From contig JASFAU010000004.1 in NCBI GenBank assembly GCA_039704465.1, positions 1,302,001 to 1,366,000 on the forward strand: a stretch of DNA of 64,000 bases, given 5' to 3'. Of this stretch, positions 54,963 to 64,000 are shown in pieces; the first letter of the stretch is position 1, and each line of letters starts with the position of its first letter. Below the pieces are notes generated by a model. That model searched no databases. It was not told where the DNA came from and saw only the letters and a list, made by a program, of their open reading frames with translations. This DNA comes from Plasmodiophora brassicae (Eukaryota > Endomyxa > Phytomyxea > Plasmodiophorida > Plasmodiophoridae). A program made the translations under genes and the position numbers.

Positions 54963-57084
54963 ATGGACGATGAGGACGATGAGAGCACGGCGGCGCTGCT
55001 GGACGAGACGGGCACATCGGTTAGTCTGGGGGACAGCGAGCAGAACCCTGACGCGCCGGTCCCCGTCCGCGAATCGTCATCGTCGTTCGGTGCCCATCGT
55101 CGTTATATTCGCCCGGAACGGGACGCTTCCCCAGCATCGTCGCCACTGCCGCACGTCCCCATCGATCCCGATGCCGATATCATGCGCCGGAACCTGAACC
55201 TGGACCAGCAGCGCTGCTTCGCCAACGTCATCGCCTGCCTGCTGCCGAACGATCCAGACAACCTTCAGTTTTCCGCCGAGTTCTTCGACGAACTGACCGA
55301 ATACCTCGACCTGATCGAATACCGCCCATCGTTCCACCCGCTGCTGATGTCGAAGAACATCAACCCGAGGCCGTTCGCTGAGGTGCGTTCGCTGGCTGAG
55401 ACAACCCGATCGATGCAGTGATCCCTGGCAGGACATGGAACTGTCGTCGACCGTGGAGAAGGCCCAGCTCCTCATCGACCTGCTGCTGTTCTTCACGTCG
55501 AGGTTCCAGACGTACGACGCCCGGCTGCGCATCGTGCTGGTCCAGCTAGCGGACCTGTTCCGCGTGTCGTGGCACTGGGTGGTCCAGGAGGAATCCGCCC
55601 TGATGCACATGCTCAAATCGGACGTCAGCGCCGCCGAGATCAGCAGCCCCAGGACGTCCAAGGCCAAGAAATGGGCCAAAGTGGGCGCCGCCGTCGCCAT
55701 ATCGTCGTCGCTGTTCGTCGTCACGGCCGGCCTAGCGGCACCCGCTCTGGGCGCTGGCATCGTCGCTCTGGGCGCCGGGTCAGGCGTCGGCGCGTTCATC
55801 GGGTATCACGGTCGCCCGATGTGTATATGTCTTGCTGACGTTCCTGGGCCAGGTCGACGGCAGGGACGGCGATCGTGTCCGGCTTGATGGGTGCCACTGG
55901 TGGCGGGCTGGCCGGCTACAAGATGAACCGCCGCGTTCAGGACATACGCGAGTTTGCGTTCAGGCCGGTCGACGGCGCCGATCGTGACCGGGATTCCATG
56001 CTGGTCACGATCTGTGTCACCGGTTGGTCACCAGGGGGGCACCCGCGTCCTGGGCGGGTCTGATGGATGCGCTCCCGCAGGCATCCTTGATGACAGCGTC
56101 GGGTACGACGAGCTATGGTGGCCGATGAAGGCGTTCATCCCCAGCGACTGCTACGTGCTCGAGTGGGAGACACAGGTCCTGAAAGACACGGGCAACGGCC
56201 TGCGTAACTTCGCCAAGTATCAGGTGGGCCCGCGTGCCGCCTCAATGGGACGACGCGTTTGAACAAGAACGTCGTTCAGCTTGGGACGCAGCTGGCGCAG
56301 GAGGCGCTGCGACAGACGTTGATGATGGGTGTTATGACCGCGCTGGCGTGGCCGTCCGCGTTCATTTCGGCCAGCTATCTGATCGACAACCCATGGTACG
56401 CCGACACGGCGTCGGCATGATACGTGTGGCGTCTGAGGGGGGACAACGGACAGGTCCCTGGCGGTATCTCGTGCGGATCAAGCTGGCACATTGTTAGCCG
56501 ACGCGTTGTGCGCCCGGGCACATGGCCTGCGGCCCGTCAGCCTCATCGGCTACAGCGGTACTTCAGACTGAACCGTCTGCCTCCCGTCGACATTTCGTCG
56601 TCATTAAGTGCCGTCCGACAGTCGGAGCGCGGGTCATCTATCGAGCGCTGATGGAAATGTCGACCCGGGGATTCGAGGCCCAAGGGATCGTTCAGGATGC
56701 GTTCCTCCTCGGTACCGGGCCTAGACGCCAGGGTTATCGCGCGCGCTGACACGGGGTCGTCCCCAGGATGTCCTGAATCGGCCAAGCCCGCCAAATGGGA
56801 GCGCATGCAGAGCGTCGTTGCCGGTCGGCTTGTCAATGCGTACAGCAGATCCGACCTGGTAAACGCGCGCTGACGCATGCAGATCGGCCCCGCCAACCGC
56901 CCATGCACAGGTGCTGAAATTCCTGTTCCGCGCCGCGTCCCCCACGCTGCACGTGTGCGGCCTGGAGCCCGTGCAACTCGACACGGTGGAGAACATCGAC
57001 CTAACCGCCATGATCGACGGCCACCATACCTACGTGACTGTCATGCCCGACCTGCTCGACGTCATACAATTCGCCTGTTGCTAA
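54963..57084 (+). CDS. TMCO4/DUF726-family membrane hydrolase
   Basis: There are nine exons: 54963-55382, 55432-55802, 55853-56022, 56081-56223, 56268-56395, 56454-56557, 56622-56711, 56767-56858 and 56911-57084 (563 aa). The family has a cytosolic N-terminus, paired membrane helices and an alpha/beta hydrolase fold. Seen: glycine/alanine-rich helices (V-G-A-A-V-A-I-S-S-S-L-F-V-V and G-L-M-G-A-T-G-G-G-L-A-G-Y), Y-D-E-L-W-W-P-M, W-E-T-Q-V-L, the join N-P-W to S-L-A-V-S-R-A-D, and the nucleophile elbow G-Y-S-V-G made by joining exons 6 and 7. N-A-Y-S-R-S-D and the last G-H-H-T-Y complete it. The yeast relative Mil1 is a membrane hydrolase-like protein of unclear substrate. One intron is only 44 bp. 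Confidence 0.88.
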
Positions 57085-57319
57085 AACATTCACGCCGATC
57101 GCACACCTTACCCTACACCCGCGTTTCACCTCGATGGGACACACCCGAACGCGTTTCGAGACCGGGGCGACGGCACGAGTCGCCCTTCAATGCAGTGGGC
57201 GACTGTGCCGGCGCGAGATTATAATTTTAGGCACAGCGGCGGCCTCGTGCCACAAAAATATCCGCCGCCGCCTGCCGCGTAAGCCGAACGGCGGCCCGCG
57301 AACGCCTCCTCCAGCAACC

Positions 57320-58064
57320 ATGATGGGACTGTTCGCCAAGCGAAAGACGACGAAAGGTTGGCTGGCGTGGGGTCCGGGCGGTGGTGCCGCGGTTGCCTGA
57401 TCGGCGTGGTTTGGCAGAGATCGTCCGGGAGCAGAAGCGGATGGTCGATAAGGCGATCCGTGGCCTGGAGCGGGAACGCCAGGGGATGGAGCGCCAGGAG
57501 AAGAAGCTGATTATGGAGATGAAGACGATGGCAAAGAAGGGCCAAGATGTGTGTATGCATTTTCAGTGACGTTTGGGGTGGGCGTCGACGCTGACGCGGA
57601 TGGCGCTGTAGAGTTCAGTTCGGATCATGGCGAAGGACTTGGTGCGAATTCGGAAGCACCAGGAGAAGTTCCTGAACATGTGTGCCCAGCTGCGTGCCAT
57701 CAGCCTGCAGATGACGGAGGTGTCATCGACGGCGATGCTGGCCGAATCCATGTCGAAGGTGACGAAGAGCATGGGCGTCCTGAGCCAGCAGATCAAGCTG
57801 CCCGCCCTGCAGAAGATCATGATTGAGTTCGCCAAGCAGTCCGAGCAGATGGAGATGAAGCAGGAGATGCTGACCGATGCGGTCGACGACGCCATGCAGA
57901 ACGAGGAGGACGAGGAGGAGCAGGACGCCATTGTCGGCCAGGTCCTGGACGAGATCGGTATCAACCTGGGGCAGCAGCTGGTCAGCGCACACCGGGCGGC
58001 ACCACAGGAAGAGGTCCAACAAGACAATGAGCTGGAGAATCGACTCAATAATCTCAAGAAATAA
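57320..58064 (+). CDS. ESCRT-III subunit CHMP2/Vps2
   Basis: Exons are 57320-57356, 57418-57552 and 57619-58064 (205 aa). Vps2 caps Snf7 polymers and recruits the Vps4 ATPase in membrane scission. The basic N-terminal helix (R-M-V-D-K-A-I-R-G-L-E-R-E-R) is followed by K-G-Q-D and A-K-D-L-V-R-I-R-K-H, then the long helical hairpin. An acidic linker and a C-terminal MIM1 motif, L-E-N-R-L-N-N-L-K-K, follow, as required for Vps4 binding. Among three possible donors near 57545-57552, only gtatgc (57553) keeps the phase with the strong CAG acceptor. The first exon is 12 codons and starts M-M-G-L-F. Confidence 0.93.
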
Positions 58065-58371
58065 CAAATCGTACCCGGACTGCCCGGTATACTATGCACT
58101 TACGACGAGCATCTCGGACAGGCCAGGAATCCATGATGACCCATAGCCGTTGTCAGCGCCGCGTATTCGGCTGGAGTCGGGACTCGTTCCCCAACTTGGC
58201 TACCCGAGAGTTCCTTCAGTGCGGTCTGAGGGAGTGCCTACGTTCTGCAACATCGGTTTGCCGCACGATCATGCATTTGCGGGTCGTCGGTTCGCGTACA
58301 ACGCTGTGCGCGCAAGGTCGCCGTGTGTATTCTGTCGTTCGCAATCGGACACTGGCACGGTTAACCTGCCA
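58065..58371. other. Intergenic, convergent 3' ends
   Basis: It lies between the CHMP2 stop (plus) and the stop of the hydrophobic repeat protein (minus). No gene or repeat was recognised. Confidence 0.45.
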
Positions 58372-59838
58372 TTACGAGAACCGGCCCTTGACGGAAGCCC
58401 ACATTGCCAAGACCCTCTCCGCAACATAGCTGATGGCCCATTTGCACGCGGCGTAGATCCTCTGGGTACATCCAACGATGGGCGCTTCGAAGGTGGACGT
58501 TTTGGCGAGAACAGTCTCGAGGTAGAGCTGGCCCTTGACAAAGGCCCAGATTGCCAAGAACCTTGCCGCTGCGTAGTTGACGACGGATGCGCACATGCCG
58601 TATGTCCTCTGGGCATATTCGGCTACGGTCGCTTGGTGGGCCGTCCGTTTGGCGGCAACATCCTCGAGATGGAGACGGCCCTTGACGAAGGCCCCGATTG
58701 CCAGAAACCTTTCAGCAACATAGGTGACGGCGCATTTGCACAGGGCGTAGGTTCGCTGGACATATCCAGATATGGTCGCTTCGTAGGCCGTCACTTTGCC
58801 GAGAAGAGCCTCGCGGTGGGATCTGTATCGGGACCTGGCGACGCTGATGATGCCAGTCGCCCACGTGTACGGCAAGCGAATCACGGAGACCGTCTTGTTC
58901 CAGATCGAATGGTAGTCCACATCGGGAAGCTGGCCACGAGCCGCGACCGCGACGGCATCGATACGCTTTAGGAGACGTCTGCCAATCTCGCAGGCGATAC
59001 CAGCCAAGGTGAGGATGTGACCGGTGGCCGACGGCTCGAAAGGTTTCTTCCTCGACTTGGGCAGCGGGCCAGTCGTCGTCTGGTGCAACTGTGGGTCAGC
59101 CTTAGACGACACCGGCTTGGCAGGTCTCGCCGGCAAGATGTAGTCGACGCCGACGAGGACTTTGGCTAGAGCGGCCTGGTGCGCACGGAATGCCAGTACG
59201 ACGACGAAGGTCACCAGGCGTTGTAGTCCGATGTGAAGGATGTCGGCCAGCGATGTCGTTTCGGGCTGACCAGGTGCCACCACCGCTTTCAAAGCAGACA
59301 GGTCGACCTCGGCAGCCGCCTTCACCTTGGCAGCCGATTGGCGAACCGGGCCGACCAGTTCGTCCTCGATGAAAACGGTGACGCCGCCCTGGCGAACCTT
59401 GGAAAAATTCGGCGCGACATAACCGTCGTAGGCGGTCGTGACCTGCGCCCTGATCCTTTGCAATACCTCCGCCAACGTCGCCGACTCGCCTTCGCCAACG
59501 GGCGTGATAAGCGACGAAACGCGCCCATGGACGGCCGAATAAGTGGCGACGAAAGGGGCAACATAGATGGCATACAGAACGCTCAGGATGAAACCGTAGA
59601 TGACGGATGGATACGAAGAGCGATCGCCCTGTGCAACCCCGGCGACAAGCTTGGACACAGGTTCGTCGATGGCGTCGAGTGTGTACCCGGGCGGCGACAC
59701 CCAGATCGCCGTCTTCCGACCTAGATCGACGACCTGCGACGCTCGTGCCGCATAGTCGATCGTTTCGCGGATCAGCGTGCCGCGCTGGGCGGCCGCCACG
59801 AACCCCGCCTCGCCAGCGCGCGCCTTGGCGACGCCCAT
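58372..59838 (-). CDS. Hydrophobic repeat protein, unknown function
   Basis: A single exon of 488 aa starting M-G-V-A-K-A-R. The first half is amphipathic and alanine-rich, with one long hydrophobic stretch (I-Y-G-F-I-L-S-V-L-Y-A-I-Y-V-A) and A-A-K-V-K-A-A-A-E helices. The second half carries three copies of a unit of about 45-50 residues with the core (Y/T)-x-Q-R-(T/I)-Y...Y-(V/A)-A-x-R-(F/V)-L-A-(I/M)-x-A-(F/S)-V-K-G. The last copy ends the protein. The mix of moderate hydrophobicity and repeats is reminiscent of lipid-droplet or other peripheral membrane proteins; that is inference. No family was recognised. Confidence 0.62.
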   Translation of the reverse strand: MGVAKARAGEAGFVAAAQRGTLIRETIDYAARASQVVDLGRKTAIWVSPPGYTLDAIDEPVSKLVAGVAQGDRSSYPSVIYGFILSVLYAIYVAPFVATYSAVHGRVSSLITPVGEGESATLAEVLQRIRAQVTTAYDGYVAPNFSKVRQGGVTVFIEDELVGPVRQSAAKVKAAAEVDLSALKAVVAPGQPETTSLADILHIGLQRLVTFVVVLAFRAHQAALAKVLVGVDYILPARPAKPVSSKADPQLHQTTTGPLPKSRKKPFEPSATGHILTLAGIACEIGRRLLKRIDAVAVAARGQLPDVDYHSIWNKTVSVIRLPYTWATGIISVARSRYRSHREALLGKVTAYEATISGYVQRTYALCKCAVTYVAERFLAIGAFVKGRLHLEDVAAKRTAHQATVAEYAQRTYGMCASVVNYAAARFLAIWAFVKGQLYLETVLAKTSTFEAPIVGCTQRIYAACKWAISYVAERVLAMWASVKGRFS

Positions 59839-60181
59839 TATGACGACCAGCGTCGCCCAACCTGCGACGGGCTGCCGCCGTCAAGGTACACGCTCCGGAA
59901 TCGCGTCGTGGGCGTCGCCAGCCCGCACCGGTGACGATCGTACGCGTACCGATGATCGTCGCCACCCGCGCCGACTCTGCCAACGCTGACTCGCAGCGTG
60001 CGTCGCCTCTAGTCCGCGCCCGCCCCCAAACCGCCGCGCCCCCTCCCCAACGACCACAAATTCAAAATGACGCGCCGGCTGCAGTTGGGACTCGCGTCGA
60101 CATGACACGCTGCAGCTCTGCGCCGACAGTCGTCCGTCACAACGGTGTTACACGTTTGGGACGGTGCCCAGTCGGGTCTAC
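59839..60181. other. Intergenic region between two minus-strand genes
   Basis: It should contain the promoter of the hydrophobic repeat protein. No other feature was seen. Confidence 0.45.
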
Positions 60182-62067
60182 CTAGGCGGTTGCTGTATTT
60201 CCAATGGCGTAGAGCTCGTCGGGGATGGAGAAGATGACGATGCCGGCCTGGTCGGTGCCGACAAAGATCTGGTGGAGTTCGTCGTCGTACAGCATGCAGC
60301 GGCCATGCTGGGCGTGCGTGAACCGCTTCCGGACGGACCGGGTGGTGTAGTCCCAGAGGAAGACGGCGCCGTCGGCGGCGCACGTCACCAGCGACTGGCA
60401 GTCGGGCAGGAACATCATGCAGCGGATGCTGTCGGCGTGGTCGTCCAGCGTCCACAAGCAGTGCCGATAGTACCCGTCCCATATCCGAACCGTGCCGTCA
60501 TCGGCGCCGGTGAACACGATGTTCGCGTCGAACGCCAGCGACGTCACCGCAGCCGTGTGCCCTTGTAGGCGTCCCCGGCTCTCGTACGTTTCCAGGTCCC
60601 AGATATGAACCAGGCAATCGTTACCGCCTGCCAGGACCGTCCCGCTTGACGGGTTGAACGCGACGGTAAGCTTTTCCAGGATGGGCCCCGCGTGTTGCAA
60701 TTCATGGTCCTGACACGGGTTCACCGTCTTGCGGTTCGTCAGGTCCCAGATGATGACACGCCCGTCGAATCCGGACGTGATCAAGTAGTCCCGATGACGT
60801 CGAGGGACGCGGGCGATCGCCATGCACGTCACCATGTTCGTATGAGCCTTCAGAACCAAAGTGCTGCCCGTGTCGACGTTCCACAAGTGGATGACGCCGT
60901 TGTCCAGGCCAGACAGGACTAGGTTCGTATCAGGAACGTGTGCAATGCTGGCAATCTCGCTGGCCGCTTCACGAAGGACAGCAACGCAGGACATGCTGCC
61001 GATGCTCCAACAGCGTATCGTGTTGTCCAGCGACGCCGAACAGAGCATGCGCTCCTGTTGCAGGCGCGCCAGGCCGACGATAGGGCCGGTATGCCCTTGG
61101 CACTCCCTCGATTGCACCTGCCGATGCACGTTCCAGACCTCGACGCACTCCTGGGCGCCAACCACGATCAAATCGTCGCTGTGCACCGAGATCTGGTGCA
61201 ATTCGCCACGACGGATGCGCACGACCTTCAGGCACTTCTCCATGTAGACATTCCAGACCTGCAGGTACCCGATGGCATCGACAAGGAGCATCTCCTGACG
61301 CGCGTGATCCCAGGCAACGCCCGTGTACCGACAGCGGTTCGGGTTTTCGACCGCGAAGAACCCGTTGCCGTTCGAGGCGTCGTGCACCTGGACAGTGTTG
61401 TCGAACGATAACGTCACCACGAAGTTCTCCTGCGGGACGAACAGCACGTGCGAGATGCCGCGTTCGTGCAGGTGCTGCTTAGGCCGGCACTGTTTCAGCA
61501 TCTGCTGCCTGCCCATGGCCTGATACGCAGACAGGTTCCCTGAACATGGTCATCAGCAGAGACGCCCGACAAACGTCAGCGACACCGGCCTTTTCCGTCG
61601 CCGACGAAGAGCGTCATGGCATCCCCCGGTCGTATGGACAAGGAGTTGACCCAATCGCCTGATTCGCTGACGACCTGTGTGCAGATGTACCATGGGTATG
61701 TGGTGATGGCGCGTTCATCTTGTGGGCGCCACACGCGAATGGTGTGATCGGTGCTAGACGATATCAGCGTGCCGTTATCGTATTCGATACTGGTCACGGT
61801 GCCGTTGTGCCCGACCAGCGTCTGTATACAGGGGCGGTCTGTCTCCGGGACCCATGGGTTCCACATGCGGATGGTGCGATCGGCACTGCCCGAGAAGACG
61901 ACGTGTATCGTCGTCGATCTGGGTAGCGGCACACACTTCATCACCCAGATGCGACCTTTGTGCCCGGACAGGACCCGGCCCTGCACCATTGTCGTCTGCG
62001 AGTAACTCTTCTTCGACTTCCACACGAGAATGTCGCCGGAACTGATTCCCACCATCAGCGACTTCAT
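60182..62067 (-). CDS. WD40 double-propeller protein
   Basis: Exons are 62067-61584 and 61539-60182 (613 aa); the 44-bp intron is one of the shortest here. About fourteen WD40 units are visible, enough for two seven-bladed propellers: S-A-D-R-T-I-R-M-W and S-S-T-D-H-T-I-R-V-W early, then S-A-S-L-D-N-T-I-R-C-W, S-G-F-D-G-R-V-I-I-W-D, A-G-G-N-D-C-L-V-H-I-W-D and T-G-A-D-D-G-T-V-R-I-W-D late. No extra domain is present. The layout recalls ciliary or cytoskeletal WD proteins (CFAP52/WDR type), but I cannot name the family. Confidence 0.78.
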
Positions 62068-62370
62068 CGCGTCGACAAGCAGATGGCATGTGCATGTTAA
62101 CTGCCGCGTTATGAATCAGGCTCGGTCGAGGCAGGCGAACAGCGGAATAGAATGACCGACATGAGGCGCCTTGGTGCCGGGCTGCTTCGAGGCGATTGCT
62201 GATGTGGAGAACGATTGTAGATGGGTCAGGGTCAGCGTCAACTCCATGGCGCACCAGTAATAACGACAAACTATAGTACTCGACGGCGATCGATTGATTT
62301 GCAAACGCATGCATGCGTTGTTTTATCCTCAATGTAGACGTGAGACGACGACCGCGACCCGCTGGCCGGC
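62068..62370. other. Intergenic region between uL2 and the WD40 gene
   Basis: It holds the WD40 gene's promoter and the uL2 3' end. Nothing further was recognised. Confidence 0.45.
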
Positions 62371-63135
62371 TTAATCCTTGATCTTCTTCTTTCCGCGGAG
62401 GCGACCAGTACGGCGGGCGGCAATAAGACCAACCTTCTGACCAGCCGGGGCATCCCGCCTGCAAGTCGACGGGTGACCAATGTGCTGGTGGTTACCACCA
62501 CCGTGCGGGTGTTCAACCGGGTTCATGGCCACACCACGAACAACCGGCCAGCAGTTGCGCTTCGCCTTGTACTTGAAGTACGCGCGGCCGGCCTTCAGCA
62601 TCGGCTTCTCGCAACGGCCACCGCCAGCGACGACACCGACGGTCGCACGGCAGTCCGAGTTGACGACCTTCTTGGAGCCAGACGGCAGGCGCAAGCGCGT
62701 CTTGTTCTCTTCCGCGTTGTGCGAGATGATGGTGGCGTAGTTACCGGACGTACGCGCCAGCGTACCACGGTCGCCAGGGTTGCCTTCAACGTTGAAGACC
62801 AGGGAACCTTCCGGCATCTCCTTCAGCGGCAGCACATTGCCGATCGTCAGCTGGGCCGTCTTGCCGCAGTAGATGAACATGCCCGAGTACATGCCTTCAG
62901 CGGCGATGAACAGCTCCTTGTTCGTCTTGTATTTGTACGGGTGGCGGAACTCGACGCGGGCGAGAGGCGCACCACGGCCCGGGTCGTGGATGATCTCGCG
63001 GACGACGCCCTTCACGTATCCGTTCCGCTCGCTGTAATCAACGGAGCGCAGCTTGGCGGCGCCCTTGCGGTTCTTGACATGGGATTTGAAGATGCCGCCA
63101 GCGCCCTTACGCTGCCCACGAATCACGCGACCCAT
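62371..63135 (-). CDS. rpl8: 60S ribosomal protein uL2 (RPL8)
   Basis: A single exon of 254 aa (human 257). uL2 lies near the peptidyl-transferase centre. The start [13 protein letters not shown], the core R-T-S-G-N-Y-A, and the signature [13 protein letters not shown] are all conserved. The ending [10 protein letters not shown] is eukaryotic. Strong codon bias fits high expression. Introns are absent, as in HSP70 and eIF3i. It is divergent to the edge gene. Confidence 0.98.
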   Translation of the reverse strand: MGRVIRGQRKGAGGIFKSHVKNRKGAAKLRSVDYSERNGYVKGVVREIIHDPGRGAPLARVEFRHPYKYKTNKELFIAAEGMYSGMFIYCGKTAQLTIGNVLPLKEMPEGSLVFNVEGNPGDRGTLARTSGNYATIISHNAEENKTRLRLPSGSKKVVNSDCRATVGVVAGGGRCEKPMLKAGRAYFKYKAKRNCWPVVRGVAMNPVEHPHGGGNHQHIGHPSTCRRDAPAGQKVGLIAARRTGRLRGKKKIKD

Positions 63136-63312
63136 GGCGCCTTCACTATTTGGAGGTGGCCTTCCTCCCCGACACGGACTTCGCGGACACCGTAGCAAGT
63201 TTATACGGAACGCGCCCTAATAATCGCCAGTTGTGGAACCACGCCTCCGGCAATTGTGTATCTGAGCGAGTGCAGTGTAACTCAGGTCCCTTCCCGGCAG
63301 CGGTTGAAAACA
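63136..63312. promoter_or_regulatory. Divergent promoter, uL2 and the right-edge gene
   Basis: This 177-bp gap should contain the strong uL2 promoter. No defined element is recognised. Confidence 0.4.
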
Positions 63313-64000
63313 ATGATCGCGGTCGGTTCCGTGTCGAACGCGACAATGGATCGGGGCAAGAAATTTCGCATGGCTCGATCTGGCGACCATACACATTTCA
63401 ACATGAAGTATTTCGGGAGGTCCCGTCGAACGATTCGCCTGACTGGAGGCGGGGGCTATCAACAATGCGTCGTCTCAGCCGACAGCGCTGAAGCACATGC
63501 GTCGGGCGCCTTGATCAGCGCCGTCGATGAAGACTGTCATACGTTTTATCCGGATACTGCCGCGTTTCAGGGACCTCCGCCTCCGTTCGATCCATCAAAA
63601 ATATCGTCGTCCACCATTGCTGCTCCTCTAACGTACAGTAGTTGGGGCACCCCCATGTTCATCCGGTATCTTCGCCGAGCAAATGCACGCACGTACATCC
63701 ATTCCACCCACGGACGTCCGCTGTGCGATGCGTCCCTTCATTCGAAAGGACATCTGCAGCTGGAATTGCTTGTTTCCGTTCCGCGCCTCGTGTGGAGCAG
63801 CAGCTTCATTCAGACTGTGAGGTGCGAATTTGCGGTATCGCAGTTCGATTTTGGGATGGCGACGTCGGTCCTGACGAGTACGCTGGTCGTGCTGCTGTGG
63901 GCTCTCTCCCTGACCGTTCTGGTCCTATCGCCGTCGGTCGGGTTCATCCCCAAGCCGTCGTCGCTGCAGGGCGATGAGGTGGACGATGACGGAACGGCTG
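63313..64000 (+). CDS. Uncharacterised membrane protein, truncated by the window edge
   Basis: A frame open from 63196 to the window end with no stop; the first ATG is 63313 (229 codons seen). The N-terminal 180 residues are polar and look like a soluble domain: R-L-T-G-G-G-G-Y-Q-Q-C, A-V-D-E-D-C-H-T-F-Y, a proline-rich P-P-P-P-F-D segment and S-W-G-T-P-M-F-I-R-Y. Near residue 182 a strong membrane helix begins (V-L-T-S-T-L-V-V-L-L-W-A-L), followed by an acidic segment D-E-V-D-D-D. No family was recognised. An ATG at 63856 would make the helix a signal anchor, but the upstream open frame argues for the longer form. Confidence 0.5.
   Translation, partial: MIAVGSVSNATMDRGKKFRMARSGDHTHFNMKYFGRSRRTIRLTGGGGYQQCVVSADSAEAHASGALISAVDEDCHTFYPDTAAFQGPPPPFDPSKISSSTIAAPLTYSSWGTPMFIRYLRRANARTYIHSTHGRPLCDASLHSKGHLQLELLVSVPRLVWSSSFIQTVRCEFAVSQFDFGMATSVLTSTLVVLLWALSLTVLVLSPSVGFIPKPSSLQGDEVDDDGTA

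Noticed and set aside
1..64000. CRISPR array, bacterial operon or phage content
   Set aside because: No regularly spaced repeats were seen. The spliceosomal introns and eukaryote-specific genes throughout exclude a prokaryotic source.

Overview
The window is nuclear DNA from a gene-dense, GC-rich eukaryote. Almost every gene is cut by short spliceosomal introns, mostly 44-80 bp. They start GT, end CAG, TAG or (often) AAG, and usually carry a CTGAC, CTAAC or CTGAT-like branch site about 15-40 nt before the acceptor. Exon joints were set by hand so that reading phase and conserved family motifs run on across them; there is no transcript evidence. Eukaryote-only genes are abundant: eIF4E, eIF3i, NOG1, uL2/RPL8, ELOF1, CTU1, Spc24, Nup37, CHMP2, NFX1 and cytosolic HSP70. 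BBS1, and a repeat protein of a type seen in flagellates, imply a cilium or flagellum. An ADAM protease, ODR4, HMG-CoA lyase, a class C receptor and a TMCO4 relative fit a unicellular opisthokont-grade organism or an early-diverging zoosporic fungus. The sequence alone does not settle the lineage.

Layout. 1-10.7 kb: start of a secreted protein, ODR4, a SANT/Myb protein, sorbitol dehydrogenase, a CobQ/BioD-like P-loop protein, a methyltransferase-like protein, an ADAM-type metalloprotease and a peroxisomal-type SDR-SCP2 fusion. 10.8-17.1 kb: ELOF1, a 599-aa F-x-P repeat protein, eIF4E, a decayed DDE transposase and an unknown protein. 17.3-25.3 kb: a PSI-domain membrane protein, HMG-CoA lyase, a class C-type seven-helix receptor with two tandem periplasmic-binding-protein ectodomains, an EF-hand protein and an MscL channel with a zinc-ribbon tail. 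25.7-29.5 kb: one long chromatin gene, FHA-SANT-FYRN-FYRC. 29.7-38.5 kb: CTU1 and NOG1 diverging, then an intronless block (BBS1, two small membrane proteins, HSP70). 39.5-49.6 kb: ZIP zinc transporter, eIF3i, a 101-aa membrane protein, an APC transporter, Spc24, Nup37, a mitochondrial-type protein and a ZNG1/CobW zinc GTPase. 49.7-64 kb: NFX1, a second APC transporter, a TMCO4-like hydrolase, CHMP2/VPS2, a hydrophobic repeat protein, a double WD40 propeller, uL2 and an edge-truncated membrane protein.

Genes are not arranged in operons. Neighbours are often divergent across 120-500 bp or convergent within about 100 bp. Thematic links are loose: translation (eIF4E, eIF3i, NOG1, CTU1, uL2), zinc handling (ZIP, ZNG1) and membrane sensing (receptor, MscL). 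The most unusual items are the duplicated-ectodomain receptor with a TGA inside a possible 24-nt intron, the FHA-SANT-FYR protein, the eukaryotic MscL and the prodomain-less ADAM protease.
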